Shown here piece after piece: positions 47,694 through 56,228 of a stretch of DNA of 64,000 bases; the first letter of the stretch is position 1, and each line of letters opens with the position of its first letter. Below the pieces are notes generated by a model. The model ran no database searches. It had not been told where the DNA came from and saw nothing but the letters and a program-made list of their open reading frames with translations. Where the stretch lies: contig CAWEWH010000005.1 of NCBI GenBank assembly GCA_963812775.1, forward strand, positions 248,001 through 312,000. The letters run 5' to 3'. The DNA is from CAWEWH01 sp963812775 (lineage in GTDB: Bacteria; Pseudomonadota; Alphaproteobacteria; Rhizobiales; Beijerinckiaceae). The position numbers were made by a program, and so were the translations under genes.

Positions 47694-48506
47694 TCAATGT
47701 CTGTGCCGACGAAGCACTAGCCGCAAATATTCAGCGGTGCCGCTGCGGAAGCTTTCGTACAATGGCGAGCCCATAGTCGCCGCGAACATCCGAAACCGCT
47801 TTCGCACCCATTTCGGGGCTTTTTGCTCAATGAGTTTTTCCTTGCGCTCGTGATCAAGCTCCAAAGCCTTGAGCACCCCTGTGGTCACGCGCTCCTCCTC
47901 CTCGTGTTGCAAGCGCGATTGCAGTTGCGAGCGAAGACGGTCGAGCTGTTCTCGAGGCCGGTGATCTGTGAAGAGGAAGAAGCCGCCCGGTCGCAGCACC
48001 CGCGCGACCTCACTTACGAAGCGATCCATCGAACCATAGCAATGCGAGGATTCCACATTTACAACGGCATCGAAGCTGCGGTCGGAAAAAGGGAGCGCCT
48101 CAGCGTCGCCTCGACGAAAGGACAGCCCCGGCACGCAATGATATTGTTTGGAAAAGGCCACTGCGCTAGCGGCGATATCCATTCCGGTGACCGAATTCGG
48201 GCGGAGGTACCGCATGATGTACGAGGCCCCCCCGCCACGGCCGGAACCGATCTCGAGTACATCCTTCCCCGTTAGATCGACAGCGCCCGCAACGCGCTGA
48301 TAGAGGTGAATGCATAGGCGTCGGCTTTCATCGGCCGGCAGTAGGCTTAGGGTTGGGGCTGACGCGCTCGGGTCTAAGTAGCCATAGTTCATGAACAACA
48401 TCTCGGCGTCCGTGTCGACCTTCGCCAAGTACTCGTACCAGTTGCGGTTCACAAAGCGTCTTACCTGCGGCAGCTCCAAGAGAGTATCGCGCAAGCCCAC
48501 GAACAT
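47694..48506 (-). CDS. SAM-dependent class I methyltransferase
   Basis: About 270 residues from ATG 48506, which has GAGGTGA upstream. Rossmann motifs: DLTGKDVLEIGSGRGGGASY (motif I), NSVTGMDIAASAVAFSKQYH, LSFRRGDAEALPFSDRSFDA, VVNVESSHCYGSMDRFVSEV, ARVLRPGGFFLFTDHRPREQ. The layout, including the N-terminal WYEYLAKVDTDAEMLFMNYG, resembles enzymes that methylate lipids or polyketides (phenolphthiotriol methyltransferase type). Substrate unknown. Convergently close to nothing; shares the intergenic space with the cyclase. Confidence 0.8.
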   Translation of the reverse strand: MFVGLRDTLLELPQVRRFVNRNWYEYLAKVDTDAEMLFMNYGYLDPSASAPTLSLLPADESRRLCIHLYQRVAGAVDLTGKDVLEIGSGRGGGASYIMRYLRPNSVTGMDIAASAVAFSKQYHCVPGLSFRRGDAEALPFSDRSFDAVVNVESSHCYGSMDRFVSEVARVLRPGGFFLFTDHRPREQLDRLRSQLQSRLQHEEEERVTTGVLKALELDHERKEKLIEQKAPKWVRKRFRMFAATMGSPLYESFRSGTAEYLRLVLRRHRH

Positions 48507-49329
48507 CCCGTCACCTCTCAACCCGGCGTCTGGCGACAAGCCACAGACATTCGTAGCGGCACAGCTGGTAGCCGAGAAGGGCCCTCAGGCGATAGCTGGG
48601 ATGTATGCACAGGAGCGTGTAACAGGTTGGGGTGCGGCGACGGGCAACCATCAGTTCGGCGTGCGCCCCCACGATGTCCTGGCCCCGCGTATCCGGCGTA
48701 TCTCCGACCGCGCCATGCATTTCTTTTCCGCCTAGCGGCAGCTACATGGTCGCGCGCGTGGTGCTAGGGGCTTCGACCTTGGTTTCGTAATCCTCGGCGG
48801 CTCTTTTCCTGCGCGCTACCCACGATGCGCCTCGCTACGCCGACTTCCTCCTTTTCCGCAGCGGCCAGGCCACGCGGGCGCGCGCGTGTATGCGCGACGG
48901 TCCGGGAGGCATACGCGGAGGGCTATGGGCAGCCCGGCCGGCCCACCATAGCCGCGGGGCGCGGCGGCCACCGGTAGCCGCACGGCAGGTGGGTGCGGCG
49001 AAATCTTCTAACGCGGGGCACGGGGGGGCGGGGCGCTGAAAAACGCGCGCCGCGTCGACGGTTTACAAATTCAGCTGTTGCGCGACCGCCAAAATCGTCT
49101 CATCTTTTTTCAGAGCACAGAGGAATCGCCTCGCACAAGTTAGACGAGGTGAGCGCCTTGATAGATTCCGGCAGCCGGAAATTCAGGCTCGCTCACTCGC
49201 GGCTCATGAAGTAGCCGCCACGCTTCCGACAAGCGTACCCCGCCTGGCTCGTATCTCAAATCAACCCGTGTTCGGGCTGTGACGCGTGCCGTATAGGCCC
49301 GCGCCGCCCCCGGTCTAGGAGACGATACG
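48507..49329. other. gene-free accessory DNA
   Basis: More than 800 nt with no frame that looks coding and very uneven base composition (GC-rich from about 48830 to 49060, AT-richer after). It contains the inverted repeat at 48921-48953. Possibly a junction of transferred DNA. Confidence 0.5.
48921..48953. repeat. strong inverted repeat
   Basis: GGCTATGG ... CCATAGCC, an 8-bp perfect outer stem, enclosing a 3x3 internal loop (GCA/CCA) and an inner GCC-GGC stem around CGGCC. No T-run follows on either strand, so it is not a classical terminator. Confidence 0.5.
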
Positions 49330-49536
49330 ATGCAAGTCGAAACCAATTCACCATCAAATGATCTGGTACCCATAAAGGTCGCAGCGGCTCAACTAGGGCT
49401 GCATTATTGGAAGCTTGAACGCGCGGTGAAAGCGGGGCTGGTTCCAAGCTATACGCTCCTAAACTCGCGTAAGTTGGTGCGGCCTACCGAGGTTCTTGCC
49501 GTGATCGAGGCCTCTCGAGTGGGAGGCGCGCGATGA
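49330..49536 (+). CDS. small helix-turn-helix (excisionase/MerR-like) protein
   Basis: 68 residues: VPIKVAAAQLGLHYWKLERA, VKAGLVPSYTLLNSRKLVRP, TEVLAVIEASRVGG. The HTH followed by a short wing matches DNA-binding domains of the excisionase type and is paralogous to the protein at 29692. AGGAGACG lies 6 nt before the ATG. Its stop overlaps the next start (ATGA), the first of a small three-gene unit. Confidence 0.65.
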   Translation: MQVETNSPSNDLVPIKVAAAQLGLHYWKLERAVKAGLVPSYTLLNSRKLVRPTEVLAVIEASRVGGAR

Positions 49537-49736
49537 TTGAGCAGCGACCTGCTGATTGGCATGAGGAGGGCGATCCCGATGGCTTCCTCCTGCCCGAACA
49601 CGACGAACGCAACTACGTAAACCGGCTCGCACATGACGGCCAGCGCACTCAGCCCGAGGCTGGCGTCGCGCCGCTCACCATCTTCGCCCGGCTCTACGGG
49701 CTTCTGGTCAATCTGCTGCGGTGGGGTCGGCGATGA
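49533..49736 (+). CDS. small hypothetical protein
   Basis: 67 residues: an acidic N-terminus (PADWHEEGDPDGFLLPEHDE) and a C-terminal amphipathic or membrane-seeking helix (LTIFARLYGLLVNLLRWGRR). Coupled to the HTH gene by an ATGA overlap. Function unknown. Confidence 0.5.
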   Translation: MIEQRPADWHEEGDPDGFLLPEHDERNYVNRLAHDGQRTQPEAGVAPLTIFARLYGLLVNLLRWGRR

Positions 49737-49841
49737 CCAAGAATATTGCCCCTCCGAAAAAAGCGCGCCCGGCGCGAACCATCACCCCATCTTGGACCGA
49801 TCAATCTCCTTGCGCGTTCCGCTTCCGCCCAGCAGACAGCG

Positions 49842-50360
49842 ATGGAGCGACCAGTGGCGAACAAGGCGACCTTCACGCCGGATGAGTGGAACAAGCTTCT
49901 TGAAAGCGTAATGATGGCGGGCATTGCCGTTACCGCAGCCGATCCGAGCGGGCTTTGGGGTCTCATGAAGGAAGGGATGACCACTGGTTGGGCACTTGTC
50001 GAGGCGAAGAGCTCTAGCGCCAACGAACTTATCAAGGCCGTGGCCGATGGCTTTGGTGACGCGGAGGGCCGGTCCGCAGCACGCGATGGCGTTCAAACCA
50101 AGCTCTCGGGCTCTAAGTTCCCGGAGGTAAAAGCAAAGGCAATCGCTACCTTGCGCGAGGCCGCGGCCATTGTGGACGCTAAGGCCCCGGGTGATGCGCC
50201 GGCATTCAAGGCCTGGCTCCAACAGATCGCGCAGAAGACCGCTGAAGCTGCGAACGAAGGTGGCTTCCTCGGGTTTGGGGGCGTACCGGTCAGCGACGCG
50301 GAGAAGGCAACGCTCGCAGAGGTCTCTGCTGCGCTCGGTATGCAGAGCCAAGCGCGATGA
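49842..50360 (+). CDS. hypothetical protein of the 'FTPDEWNKLLESVMMAG' type
   Basis: 172 residues. NKATFTPDEWNKLLESVMMA, GIAVTAADPSGLWGLMKEGM, AADPSGLWG repeated pattern of small helices, and AANEGGFLGFGGVPVSDAEK at the end. Helical and soluble; similar proteins are widespread in rhizobia, with no known function. ATG 49842 or GTG 49854 are both plausible starts; the frame is open upstream to 49746 without coding character. Third gene of the unit beginning with the HTH protein, ending at a clear terminator (50464-50497). Confidence 0.6.
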   Translation: MERPVANKATFTPDEWNKLLESVMMAGIAVTAADPSGLWGLMKEGMTTGWALVEAKSSSANELIKAVADGFGDAEGRSAARDGVQTKLSGSKFPEVKAKAIATLREAAAIVDAKAPGDAPAFKAWLQQIAQKTAEAANEGGFLGFGGVPVSDAEKATLAEVSAALGMQSQAR

Positions 50361-50463
50361 AGTGCTGAGGATGATGAATTAAGGCGGGAACCTTAGACGT
50401 ATCTGGTCGCTTCCCTTGCCGGCCGCGCATCCAGCCCCCCAGCCCCCGCGTGGCCGTCTAGGA

Positions 50464-50497
50464 GCCGCTCGCGATCTCCGGTCCGAGCGGCTTTTTT
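50464..50497 (+). terminator. rho-independent terminator
   Basis: GCCGCTCG - 12-nt loop - CGAGCGGC, an 8-bp perfect GC-rich stem, followed by TTTTTT. It lies about 100 nt after the gene ending at 50360 on the same strand. Confidence 0.85.
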
Positions 50498-50545
50498 CGG
50501 GCAGCGCCTTTCTCATTGTTAACCCGCATCTCAAGAGAGAAGAAA

Positions 50546-50914
50546 ATGCGCAGCCATTATTTCGCGGTGATAGCCTTTGCAGCTCTCCTTGGACCTGCCT
50601 ACGCCCAGCGCGGGGACGATGATCAGCGCAGCGATCGAGGGCACGAGTGGCGAGACCGTGACGCCCAAGGAGATCGCGATAGATTCCGCGACCGTTCAAG
50701 CTATGGCGACGACCGGGATCAGCGGTTTGAACGCTTTGGCGGGCGCCACCGTGGAAGCTCGTTTTTTCTCCAGAGTGGAAACGCGCGCATTGTGGTGAGA
50801 TGCGGGGACGAGGCACTGAGAGCATGTATCGACGCTGCAACGACGTTGATGGAGAAGGCTCGGCAGCTCCCGCCAGCCGCCGAGGCTCCACAGGGGAGCC
50901 CCGCTCAACGCTAA
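50546..50914 (+). CDS. secreted, Arg/Asp-rich hypothetical protein
   Basis: 122 residues. Signal peptide MRSHYFAVIAFAALLGPAYA cut before QRGDDD. The middle is a charged low-complexity stretch (DRGHEWRDRDAQGDRDRFRD), followed by a small domain (GNARIVVRCGDEALRACIDA) with two cysteines. GAGAGAAG precedes the ATG. Function unknown. Confidence 0.6.
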   Translation: MRSHYFAVIAFAALLGPAYAQRGDDDQRSDRGHEWRDRDAQGDRDRFRDRSSYGDDRDQRFERFGGRHRGSSFFLQSGNARIVVRCGDEALRACIDAATTLMEKARQLPPAAEAPQGSPAQR

Positions 50915-51006
50915 GCACCGTCAGTTGATTTGGTGGCAGGACCTTTGAACGGGCGGTAACGAGTTTTGATTTTCCCATTTGGGGTTGTCCCCGCTAGGAG
51001 GGATCA

Positions 51007-51345
51007 ATGAGGCACTTGTTTGCGAGACTTCTCGTCATCGCGGCCGTCGGCGCGATGGCGGGCGCGGCCACTGCTCAGGACGCCGATTGGAACGGATATT
51101 GGAGCGGCCTCTGGGAGGGCAAGGCGGCAACGTCAGTCACCATCCTCGATGGCCGCGTCACCGACTACACCTACCTCGGCCGGACTCAGCGCGTGACCGA
51201 CGTGACTTTCGCCGGAGACACCGTCTCGTTCAACTCCAATGAGGAGACCGGCGTGGTTACGCTCAGGCGGATCATGCCCAATAAGGCACAAGCCGAATAC
51301 GTGAATGTCGGTTCGAAGGGTACCGCCACGTTGACGAAGTTATGA
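51007..51345 (+). CDS. small secreted hypothetical protein
   Basis: 112 residues. Signal peptide MRHLFARLLVIAAVGAMAGA ending at TAQD. The mature part is a beta-rich small domain (WNGYWSGLWEGKAATSVTIL, YTYLGRTQRVTDVTFAGDTV) similar in style to the protein at 6676-7050. TAGGAGGG lies a few nt before the ATG. Confidence 0.65.
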   Translation: MRHLFARLLVIAAVGAMAGAATAQDADWNGYWSGLWEGKAATSVTILDGRVTDYTYLGRTQRVTDVTFAGDTVSFNSNEETGVVTLRRIMPNKAQAEYVNVGSKGTATLTKL

Positions 51346-51540
51346 TCCCCGTTCGTCGGGGGCCAATGCTCGTAGTGGCCCTAGTGACCGTCGGCGCCAT
51401 TGCCGGACGGCGCTGACACAAAGCCAGCGCCGAACTTGTAACCCAGCGGTAACCGCGGCCTTTGGACCGCCCGCGACGACCATTAGACGCGCCTCGCGCA
51501 ACAACCGCTCAACCCTTTACAGGCCAAGCGCTTCTTCGGT

Positions 51541-51764
51541 TTTGTCGGTTGAGGAAATTTGGAGCGGGCGAAGGGATTCGAACCCTCGACCCCAACCTTG
51601 GCAAGCGAAAAATTGCGCTGTTCCAATAGTTTCGCTCAATTCGCCCCAGTGATCCCGAGTGCGTCCCAGACCACGGCCGTCGCATAGTCAAACACTCAGG
51701 GAGGATGAACGGGAGGGCACCCACGTGAACCCCGCTCAATTCCCCGAGAGGCAGGGACCTGTAA
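51541..51764 (-). repeat. tRNA-Gly 3'-half / attachment-site-like repeat, copy C
   Basis: 51560-51605 repeats the tRNA-Gly(GCC) 3' half of copy A exactly, CCA included. Similarity to copy A continues for about 160 nt on the right (AGTTTCGCTCAATTCGCCCC, CAGACCACGGCC, GATGAACGGGAGG, GGACCTGTAA). Same orientation as copies A and B, so the three form direct repeats separating segments of 6.5 and 22 kb. Confidence 0.75.
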
Positions 51765-52090
51765 CCGAGAGGTAACCCGCAGTTTGGAACGCGCTGTGGG
51801 GTGACCGTCGACCGCCATGCATTCGCCCCGTGACTGTTCCTTGCGAACGGAGCCGAAACGAGGATACAGCCCGTCCTGCGTCCCGGCGACACGAAAGGTC
51901 ACGGACCCCTCATGTGAGCTGGCATGTTTTGCTCACGCGGCACACGCCCGCCGCCTACTGGCTTCTAAGTATGCACACAAACCTTGGACTTTGCCATGAC
52001 CGCCGAGGTTCTCCGCTGGATTGCATGCGCTAAGCACAATGGGAGCGGGCCTAGTGCTGGCCGCTCGAGTTAGACCGACTTTGATCGGGA
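51765..52090. other. intergenic region, no gene seen
   Basis: Follows repeat C. A GTAACCgagagGTAACCCGCAG phrase near 51763-51783 recalls similar double GTAACC motifs at 25105 and 51437. No coding frame is convincing. Confidence 0.4.
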
Positions 52091-52242
52091 TGGTCCTTCG
52101 TCGTTCTCACGGTCGGCGCCGTAATCTGGATTGTTATTGGCTACTTGACTGAGGAATACGCGCTTCTGGCCCAAATGCGGTGTTGAGCTTGATAAACGTC
52201 TTCGGCGTCTATCGCTGGCTTATCTGGAAAGGCAAGGTGTAG
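52091..52242 (+). pseudogene. remnant of a small membrane protein, frameshifted
   Basis: One frame gives WSFVVLTVGAVIWIVIGYLT EEYALLAQM before a stop; the next frame gives VLSLINVFGVYRWLIWKGKV and a stop at 52240. Together they read as two or three helices of a small inner-membrane protein. No start codon with a good ribosome site is seen upstream, so it is probably a remnant. Confidence 0.4.
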
Positions 52243-52318
52243 ACACTGGCGAGCGGTAATCCGGCACCCAATTGCGGCTGGCGCGTTCCGACTAAGGAGT
52301 GTGTGGAGGATTCAAACC

Positions 52319-53593
52319 GTGAAATCCTGGAACTCCTACCTTGAACGAAAGCACGCAGAGATCGCGTTGCTCTGTTCGTACTTGAGCGAACCTCCGCGTT
52401 CTGTCGGTGAAACATTCGTAGACCAGATCGTCAAAGTCAAGTCTCAGCTTGCAGCCGCGCTGAAGGCTGAGCACGCGCTCAACAACACTTTAGCCACCGA
52501 GACCTCATGGTCACGGGTCGGCAAACGATGCGGCCCTTTCGATCTATCATTCGGCTACCAACGTGCGGACCTGCAAATCAAGGGCCCATCGATCTATGGC
52601 AGCCTAGACCGGCGCACCACGGCCGCCACCTACACCTCCTGCGGCATGTCCGGAATGATGGCTCTTTTTTTAGCCCTCGGCCGCGTGAACGTGTTCACGA
52701 CGTTTCTGATCGCCCGTCCCTCCTATAGCGAGACAGTGCAAGCGATCGGAGCGAATCCCGACGCGTTCCAACTCTGCTCATGGGCGCAGGAGCGTAGCGA
52801 CCAAGAACGCAACGGTATGCACATTGGGCTCATTGATTTTTGCACTCCCGAAGAAACCGGCGAGAAGAACCTCCCATCCTGCGATGCGCTCATCGTCGAC
52901 ACGACTTGTCTAGCTCCCCGATCGGCCCGCCTCCGCGGACTCGTCACGCGATCGTTAGGTGCCGGGGTACCGGTCATTCTGGTGCGTAGTCACATGAAGC
53001 TCGACTGTCTTGGCCTGGAATATGGGCGTCTTGGTTCGGTGGTATTCTTTAGCTCTTTGCGAGCCCCCCCTGCGCTTCGGCGCTGGTTCGACGATCTGCG
53101 TCGAGAGTTCCAGGAAATGGTACGCCTGACGGGGGCCGCGGCTGTGCCAGCCCATCTGCCGCCCTTCGCTGGTGATGCCCGCTGGGAAGACCTCACTCGT
53201 CAGCGAATTGCGGGCACGCTTAGAAACACGCGGTTCCTAAGACGCGTCCTGGCAGAACAAGGCATCGTTACATCAAGCTACCGTCACGGACTTTATCTCT
53301 TGCTCGGTAGCGGAAGCCCAGATCTCGACGAGGTCACTTCGCAAGCGGAGTGTCTGGCCCAGCATATCCGGCACAATGCACAGCCAGTGTGTCACGCCGG
53401 CAGCTTCGGCTTCGACTTTACCTGTGTCAACGCGTTCACCGACGGAGATGGCCGACATTTTGTGAGAGTTAGCCCATCTGATTTGCCTACACCCCTGATG
53501 AGCACCATCGCAACCGCCATTGTTGAAGCAAAGGATCACCAGGTATTGGGACGACAGGTTTGCGCCGCCTCAGCTACTCCAATTCAATGTTGA
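52319..53593 (+). CDS. putative PLP-dependent transferase-fold protein
   Basis: 424 residues from GTG 52319, chosen because GGAGG lies 8 nt upstream. The order of a fold type I PLP enzyme is suggested: a Ser/Gly segment TYTSCGMSGMMALFLAL, a strand-Asp pair CDALIVDTTCLAP, and VPVILVRSHMKLDCLGLEYG, in which the Lys would be the Schiff-base residue, then LGSVVFFSS. The C-terminal small-domain region holds HGLYLLLGSGSPDLDEV and FGFDFTCVNAFTDGDGRHFV. I do not recognise the family with certainty, and the reaction is unknown. It is alone on its strand, preceded by a decayed membrane gene and followed by a small minus-strand gene. Confidence 0.5.
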   Translation: MKSWNSYLERKHAEIALLCSYLSEPPRSVGETFVDQIVKVKSQLAAALKAEHALNNTLATETSWSRVGKRCGPFDLSFGYQRADLQIKGPSIYGSLDRRTTAATYTSCGMSGMMALFLALGRVNVFTTFLIARPSYSETVQAIGANPDAFQLCSWAQERSDQERNGMHIGLIDFCTPEETGEKNLPSCDALIVDTTCLAPRSARLRGLVTRSLGAGVPVILVRSHMKLDCLGLEYGRLGSVVFFSSLRAPPALRRWFDDLRREFQEMVRLTGAAAVPAHLPPFAGDARWEDLTRQRIAGTLRNTRFLRRVLAEQGIVTSSYRHGLYLLLGSGSPDLDEVTSQAECLAQHIRHNAQPVCHAGSFGFDFTCVNAFTDGDGRHFVRVSPSDLPTPLMSTIATAIVEAKDHQVLGRQVCAASATPIQC

Positions 53594-53605
53594 TTATCGC
53601 CCCTG

Positions 53606-53890
53606 CTATGCGACCGGGGCGTCGGTACTCTCGGCAGTACCCGACGCAAGCGATCCGATGAGGTTCAGCAGCGCCTGGTGTTCGGGTCCTTGCGGACCAC
53701 GAGCCAGGAAGGAGGCGATATCCACTTCCTGCGTCCTGCCGCCCGAAGGGGCATTTGGCAGATGCCGCACAAAGACGCCGTTGCTCTCCGTATCGTGGAC
53801 TAGCAGCCAGCTGTCACCATTTGCGCTGCAGTAAAGTTCGCGGGATTTCTCGCTCAACTTCGCCTCCGCCTTCTGGAGAACAGGGCTCAT
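53606..53890 (-). CDS. small hypothetical protein
   Basis: 94 residues: SANGDSWLLVHDTESNGVFV, RHLPNAPSGGRTQEVDIASF, LARGPQGPEHQALLNLIGSL. A pattern shared by many short alphaproteobacterial proteins ('FVRHxPNxxSGG...FLxRG..PEHQAL'). Probably cytosolic; function unknown. Confidence 0.65.
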   Translation of the reverse strand: MSPVLQKAEAKLSEKSRELYCSANGDSWLLVHDTESNGVFVRHLPNAPSGGRTQEVDIASFLARGPQGPEHQALLNLIGSLASGTAESTDAPVA

Positions 53891-54091
53891 AGCAGTTCAG
53901 TTCCTGCGGGTCTGACGGCCCGGAAGCATAGGAGCCAGCGCGCGTTCGCCCGTGTGGTGGACACCACCCCTACCAGTTACGAACGGAGCCGAAACCCGCC
54001 GGCGGCGTTCCATGAGCCAAATGGAACGGCCGAGAACTTTCTTGCGTATGCGGCCCTCGCCTGCGACAGAAAGCAAGGGAGACGACCAGAC

Positions 54092-54710
54092 ATGGGTAGA
54101 GGCAACAACTACGGCGATCGCCGCCGCGAATATGGCGGGGATTCGTATGAGTCGTATGTGCCGGGGCTGCCTTCACGACAGAGCTACAGCCGGCCCAATG
54201 GCTCGCCGATTGGGCCCCCGATCCTGGCCAGGGTGAAGTGGTTCAATTCCAAAAAGGGCTTCGGCTTCGTTGAGTTGGCGGATGGTTCTGGCGAGGCGTT
54301 TCTACACGTTCGACAAGTCGAGGCCGCCGGGCGATCAATGCTCGAAAGCGATGCAATTTTGACCGTCCGTGTCAGCCCCGGCCAGAAAGGTCCGCAGGTC
54401 ACAGAAATTCTACAGATTGAAGAGGCACGCGGCGCCAGCTGACAGCCCGCGGGACGCTCCCGAGTTGCCATCCCGCGGCCGCGGCGAAGGCAGTCGCGAC
54501 GAAGTCAAGGCGACCGGTTCGGTCAAGACTTGGAACGCGGATCGAGGGTTCGGTTTCGTTGCTGTCCCGGGTCAGCCCAAGGACATCTTTGTTCACGTCA
54601 GCGCGCTGGCCCGAGCCGGCGTGACCCAGCTCCAACCGGGACAGCGCGTGACTCTTCAAATCGTAAGCGGTCGCAAGGGGCCAGAGGCCGGCAGGATCGA
54701 GTTCGACTAA
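54092..54710 (+). pseudogene. double cold-shock-domain protein, single frameshift
   Basis: About 205 residues after repair. CSD1: ARVKWFNSKKGFGFVELADG and EAFLHV; CSD2: GSVKTWNADRGFGFVAVPGQ and KDIFVHVSALARAG. These are the RNP1 and RNP2 motifs of single-stranded nucleic-acid binding. The first reading ends EEARGAS-stop at 54442; CSD2 continues in the next frame from about PADSPRDAPELPSRG, so one extra base near 54437 splits a protein type well known in rhizobia. ATG 54092 (MGRGNNYGDRR) has GGGAG upstream. The N-terminus is Arg/Gly/Tyr-rich. Confidence 0.8.
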
Positions 54711-54729
54711 CTTTGCCTCACTTGCGCTC

Positions 54730-55992
54730 ATGATCCTGGCTCGGCCCTCGGATCGATCCGACTATGGTTTGAACCGGAAGCCCGAAATAGCCCCACCGAT
54801 GCGCCGCAATTTGTTCCTGCTGACATGCTGCCAGGCGGTTGGCCAATCCTGCAATACGATGATGTTTGCTGCTACCGGGCTCTCTGTCGTGACGTTCTAC
54901 TCCCGACAGGATTTGGCCAACCTGCCCATCACGATGCAGCATCTCGGCGTCATGTTTTGGGTCTTTCCGGCGGCCCTGTTGATGCAGCGATGGGGCAGGA
55001 GTGTTGGTTTTCGGATCGGCTCGTTGTTCGGGATGGCCGGCGCGACCGTCACCGGGTACGGCCTGTACTCTGGCGATTTTGCTTTCATGTGCCTGGGCGG
55101 ATTTATCCTGGGCTATGCGGTCGCCTGCCTCCAGATGTATCGGTTTGCAGCAGCGGAGTTGGCGCCTCTCACCTACCGTGCAAAAGCGATTTCGTGGGTG
55201 ACCTCGGGTGGAGTGGCTGCCGCCGTGATGGGGCCCGCTCTCGTCCGCGTGACTCACGACCTCGTAGTGCCTGTGTATGTAGCGACCTATGCAGCCATTG
55301 TTTGCCTGCACATTATCGTTTTCACGATTATGTCGTTCATCCAGTTTCCGCCTCCGCCGAGGATTGGGGCGAGCGACGCCGATCAAGACGCTCGACCACT
55401 GAGAGTCATCGCGGCCCAGCCCCGCTTCATAGCCTCTGCGGGGGCTGCAATGATTGCCTTCGGAACCATGTCCTTCATCATGAGCGCTTCACCGCTGGCA
55501 ATCGTGGGATGTGGGCTACCCCACACCGAAGCGCACTGGGTCATCTTCCTGCACGTCTTGGGAATGTTCGTGCCGTCCTTCTTCACCGGCAACCTCATCA
55601 GCCGCTATGGCACAGTAACGGTGATGGCTTGGGGCGCTGCGCTACTGTTGCTCGGCGTGGTCATCGCACTGACTGGGATGACCGACTGGCATTTCCGCGT
55701 CGCTCTCACTCTCAATGGTATCGGATGGAATTTCCTGTTCGTGAGCGCAACGACAGTCGTAACGACCTGCTATCGACAAAGTGAGCGGGGGAAAACGCAG
55801 GCTCTGAATGACTTCTTGGTGTTCGGAACGACTGCGACATCGAGCTTCATGGCAGGATTTCTGCAGGATCGTTGGGGCTGGTACCCGCTGAATTGGTTTT
55901 CCCTTCTTCTCATTGCGATGGCGGTGGTCGCGGTTGTGTGGCTCGGGATACAAAGGCAAAGAGAGCAACGTCCGACGTTTCAAAAATTCTAG
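54730..55992 (+). CDS. MFS transporter
   Basis: 420 residues, 12 membrane segments. LFLLTCCQAVGQSCNTMMFA, the loop 2-3 pattern MQRWGRSVGFRIGSLFGMAG, and a second-half ISRYGTVTVMAWGAALLLLG. A short His/Arg-poor central loop separates the halves. The end PLNWFSLLLIAMAVVAVVWL leads into a charged tail. Substrate unknown. The start may be 54799 (MRRNLFLLTC), since the first ~23 residues look non-homologous. Confidence 0.8.
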   Translation: MILARPSDRSDYGLNRKPEIAPPMRRNLFLLTCCQAVGQSCNTMMFAATGLSVVTFYSRQDLANLPITMQHLGVMFWVFPAALLMQRWGRSVGFRIGSLFGMAGATVTGYGLYSGDFAFMCLGGFILGYAVACLQMYRFAAAELAPLTYRAKAISWVTSGGVAAAVMGPALVRVTHDLVVPVYVATYAAIVCLHIIVFTIMSFIQFPPPPRIGASDADQDARPLRVIAAQPRFIASAGAAMIAFGTMSFIMSASPLAIVGCGLPHTEAHWVIFLHVLGMFVPSFFTGNLISRYGTVTVMAWGAALLLLGVVIALTGMTDWHFRVALTLNGIGWNFLFVSATTVVTTCYRQSERGKTQALNDFLVFGTTATSSFMAGFLQDRWGWYPLNWFSLLLIAMAVVAVVWLGIQRQREQRPTFQKF

Positions 55993-56228
55993 GAAGTCCA
56001 AGGCATCAAACCAGTGTGTCCTCATGCGCCACACTCACTTGCGACGAGGTCGCGGCCCTGATCATCGCGGCCGCCGCGCCAATAACGCTAGCATCGAGCT
56101 AAGCGGAGACTCCGTCGACCGCCTCGTGGATCGGCCCAGCGCATCGCAGAGTGCTCCACGTGTCCCGACACACCCGGAAGGGTTCGGTTCGGCGGGTGGC
56201 ATCGCCAGCCCCGAGGGTAGGTCACTGG

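Noticed and set aside
48993..49214. A 73-codon plus-strand frame in the gene-free stretch
   Set aside because: No ribosome site, odd composition and no recognisable motif.
49733..49885. A 50-codon frame starting by ATGA overlap after the 67-aa gene
   Set aside because: It overlaps the start of the 172-aa protein in another frame and has no pattern of its own. It may be the true N-terminus of that gene if one base is wrong, but this cannot be decided here.
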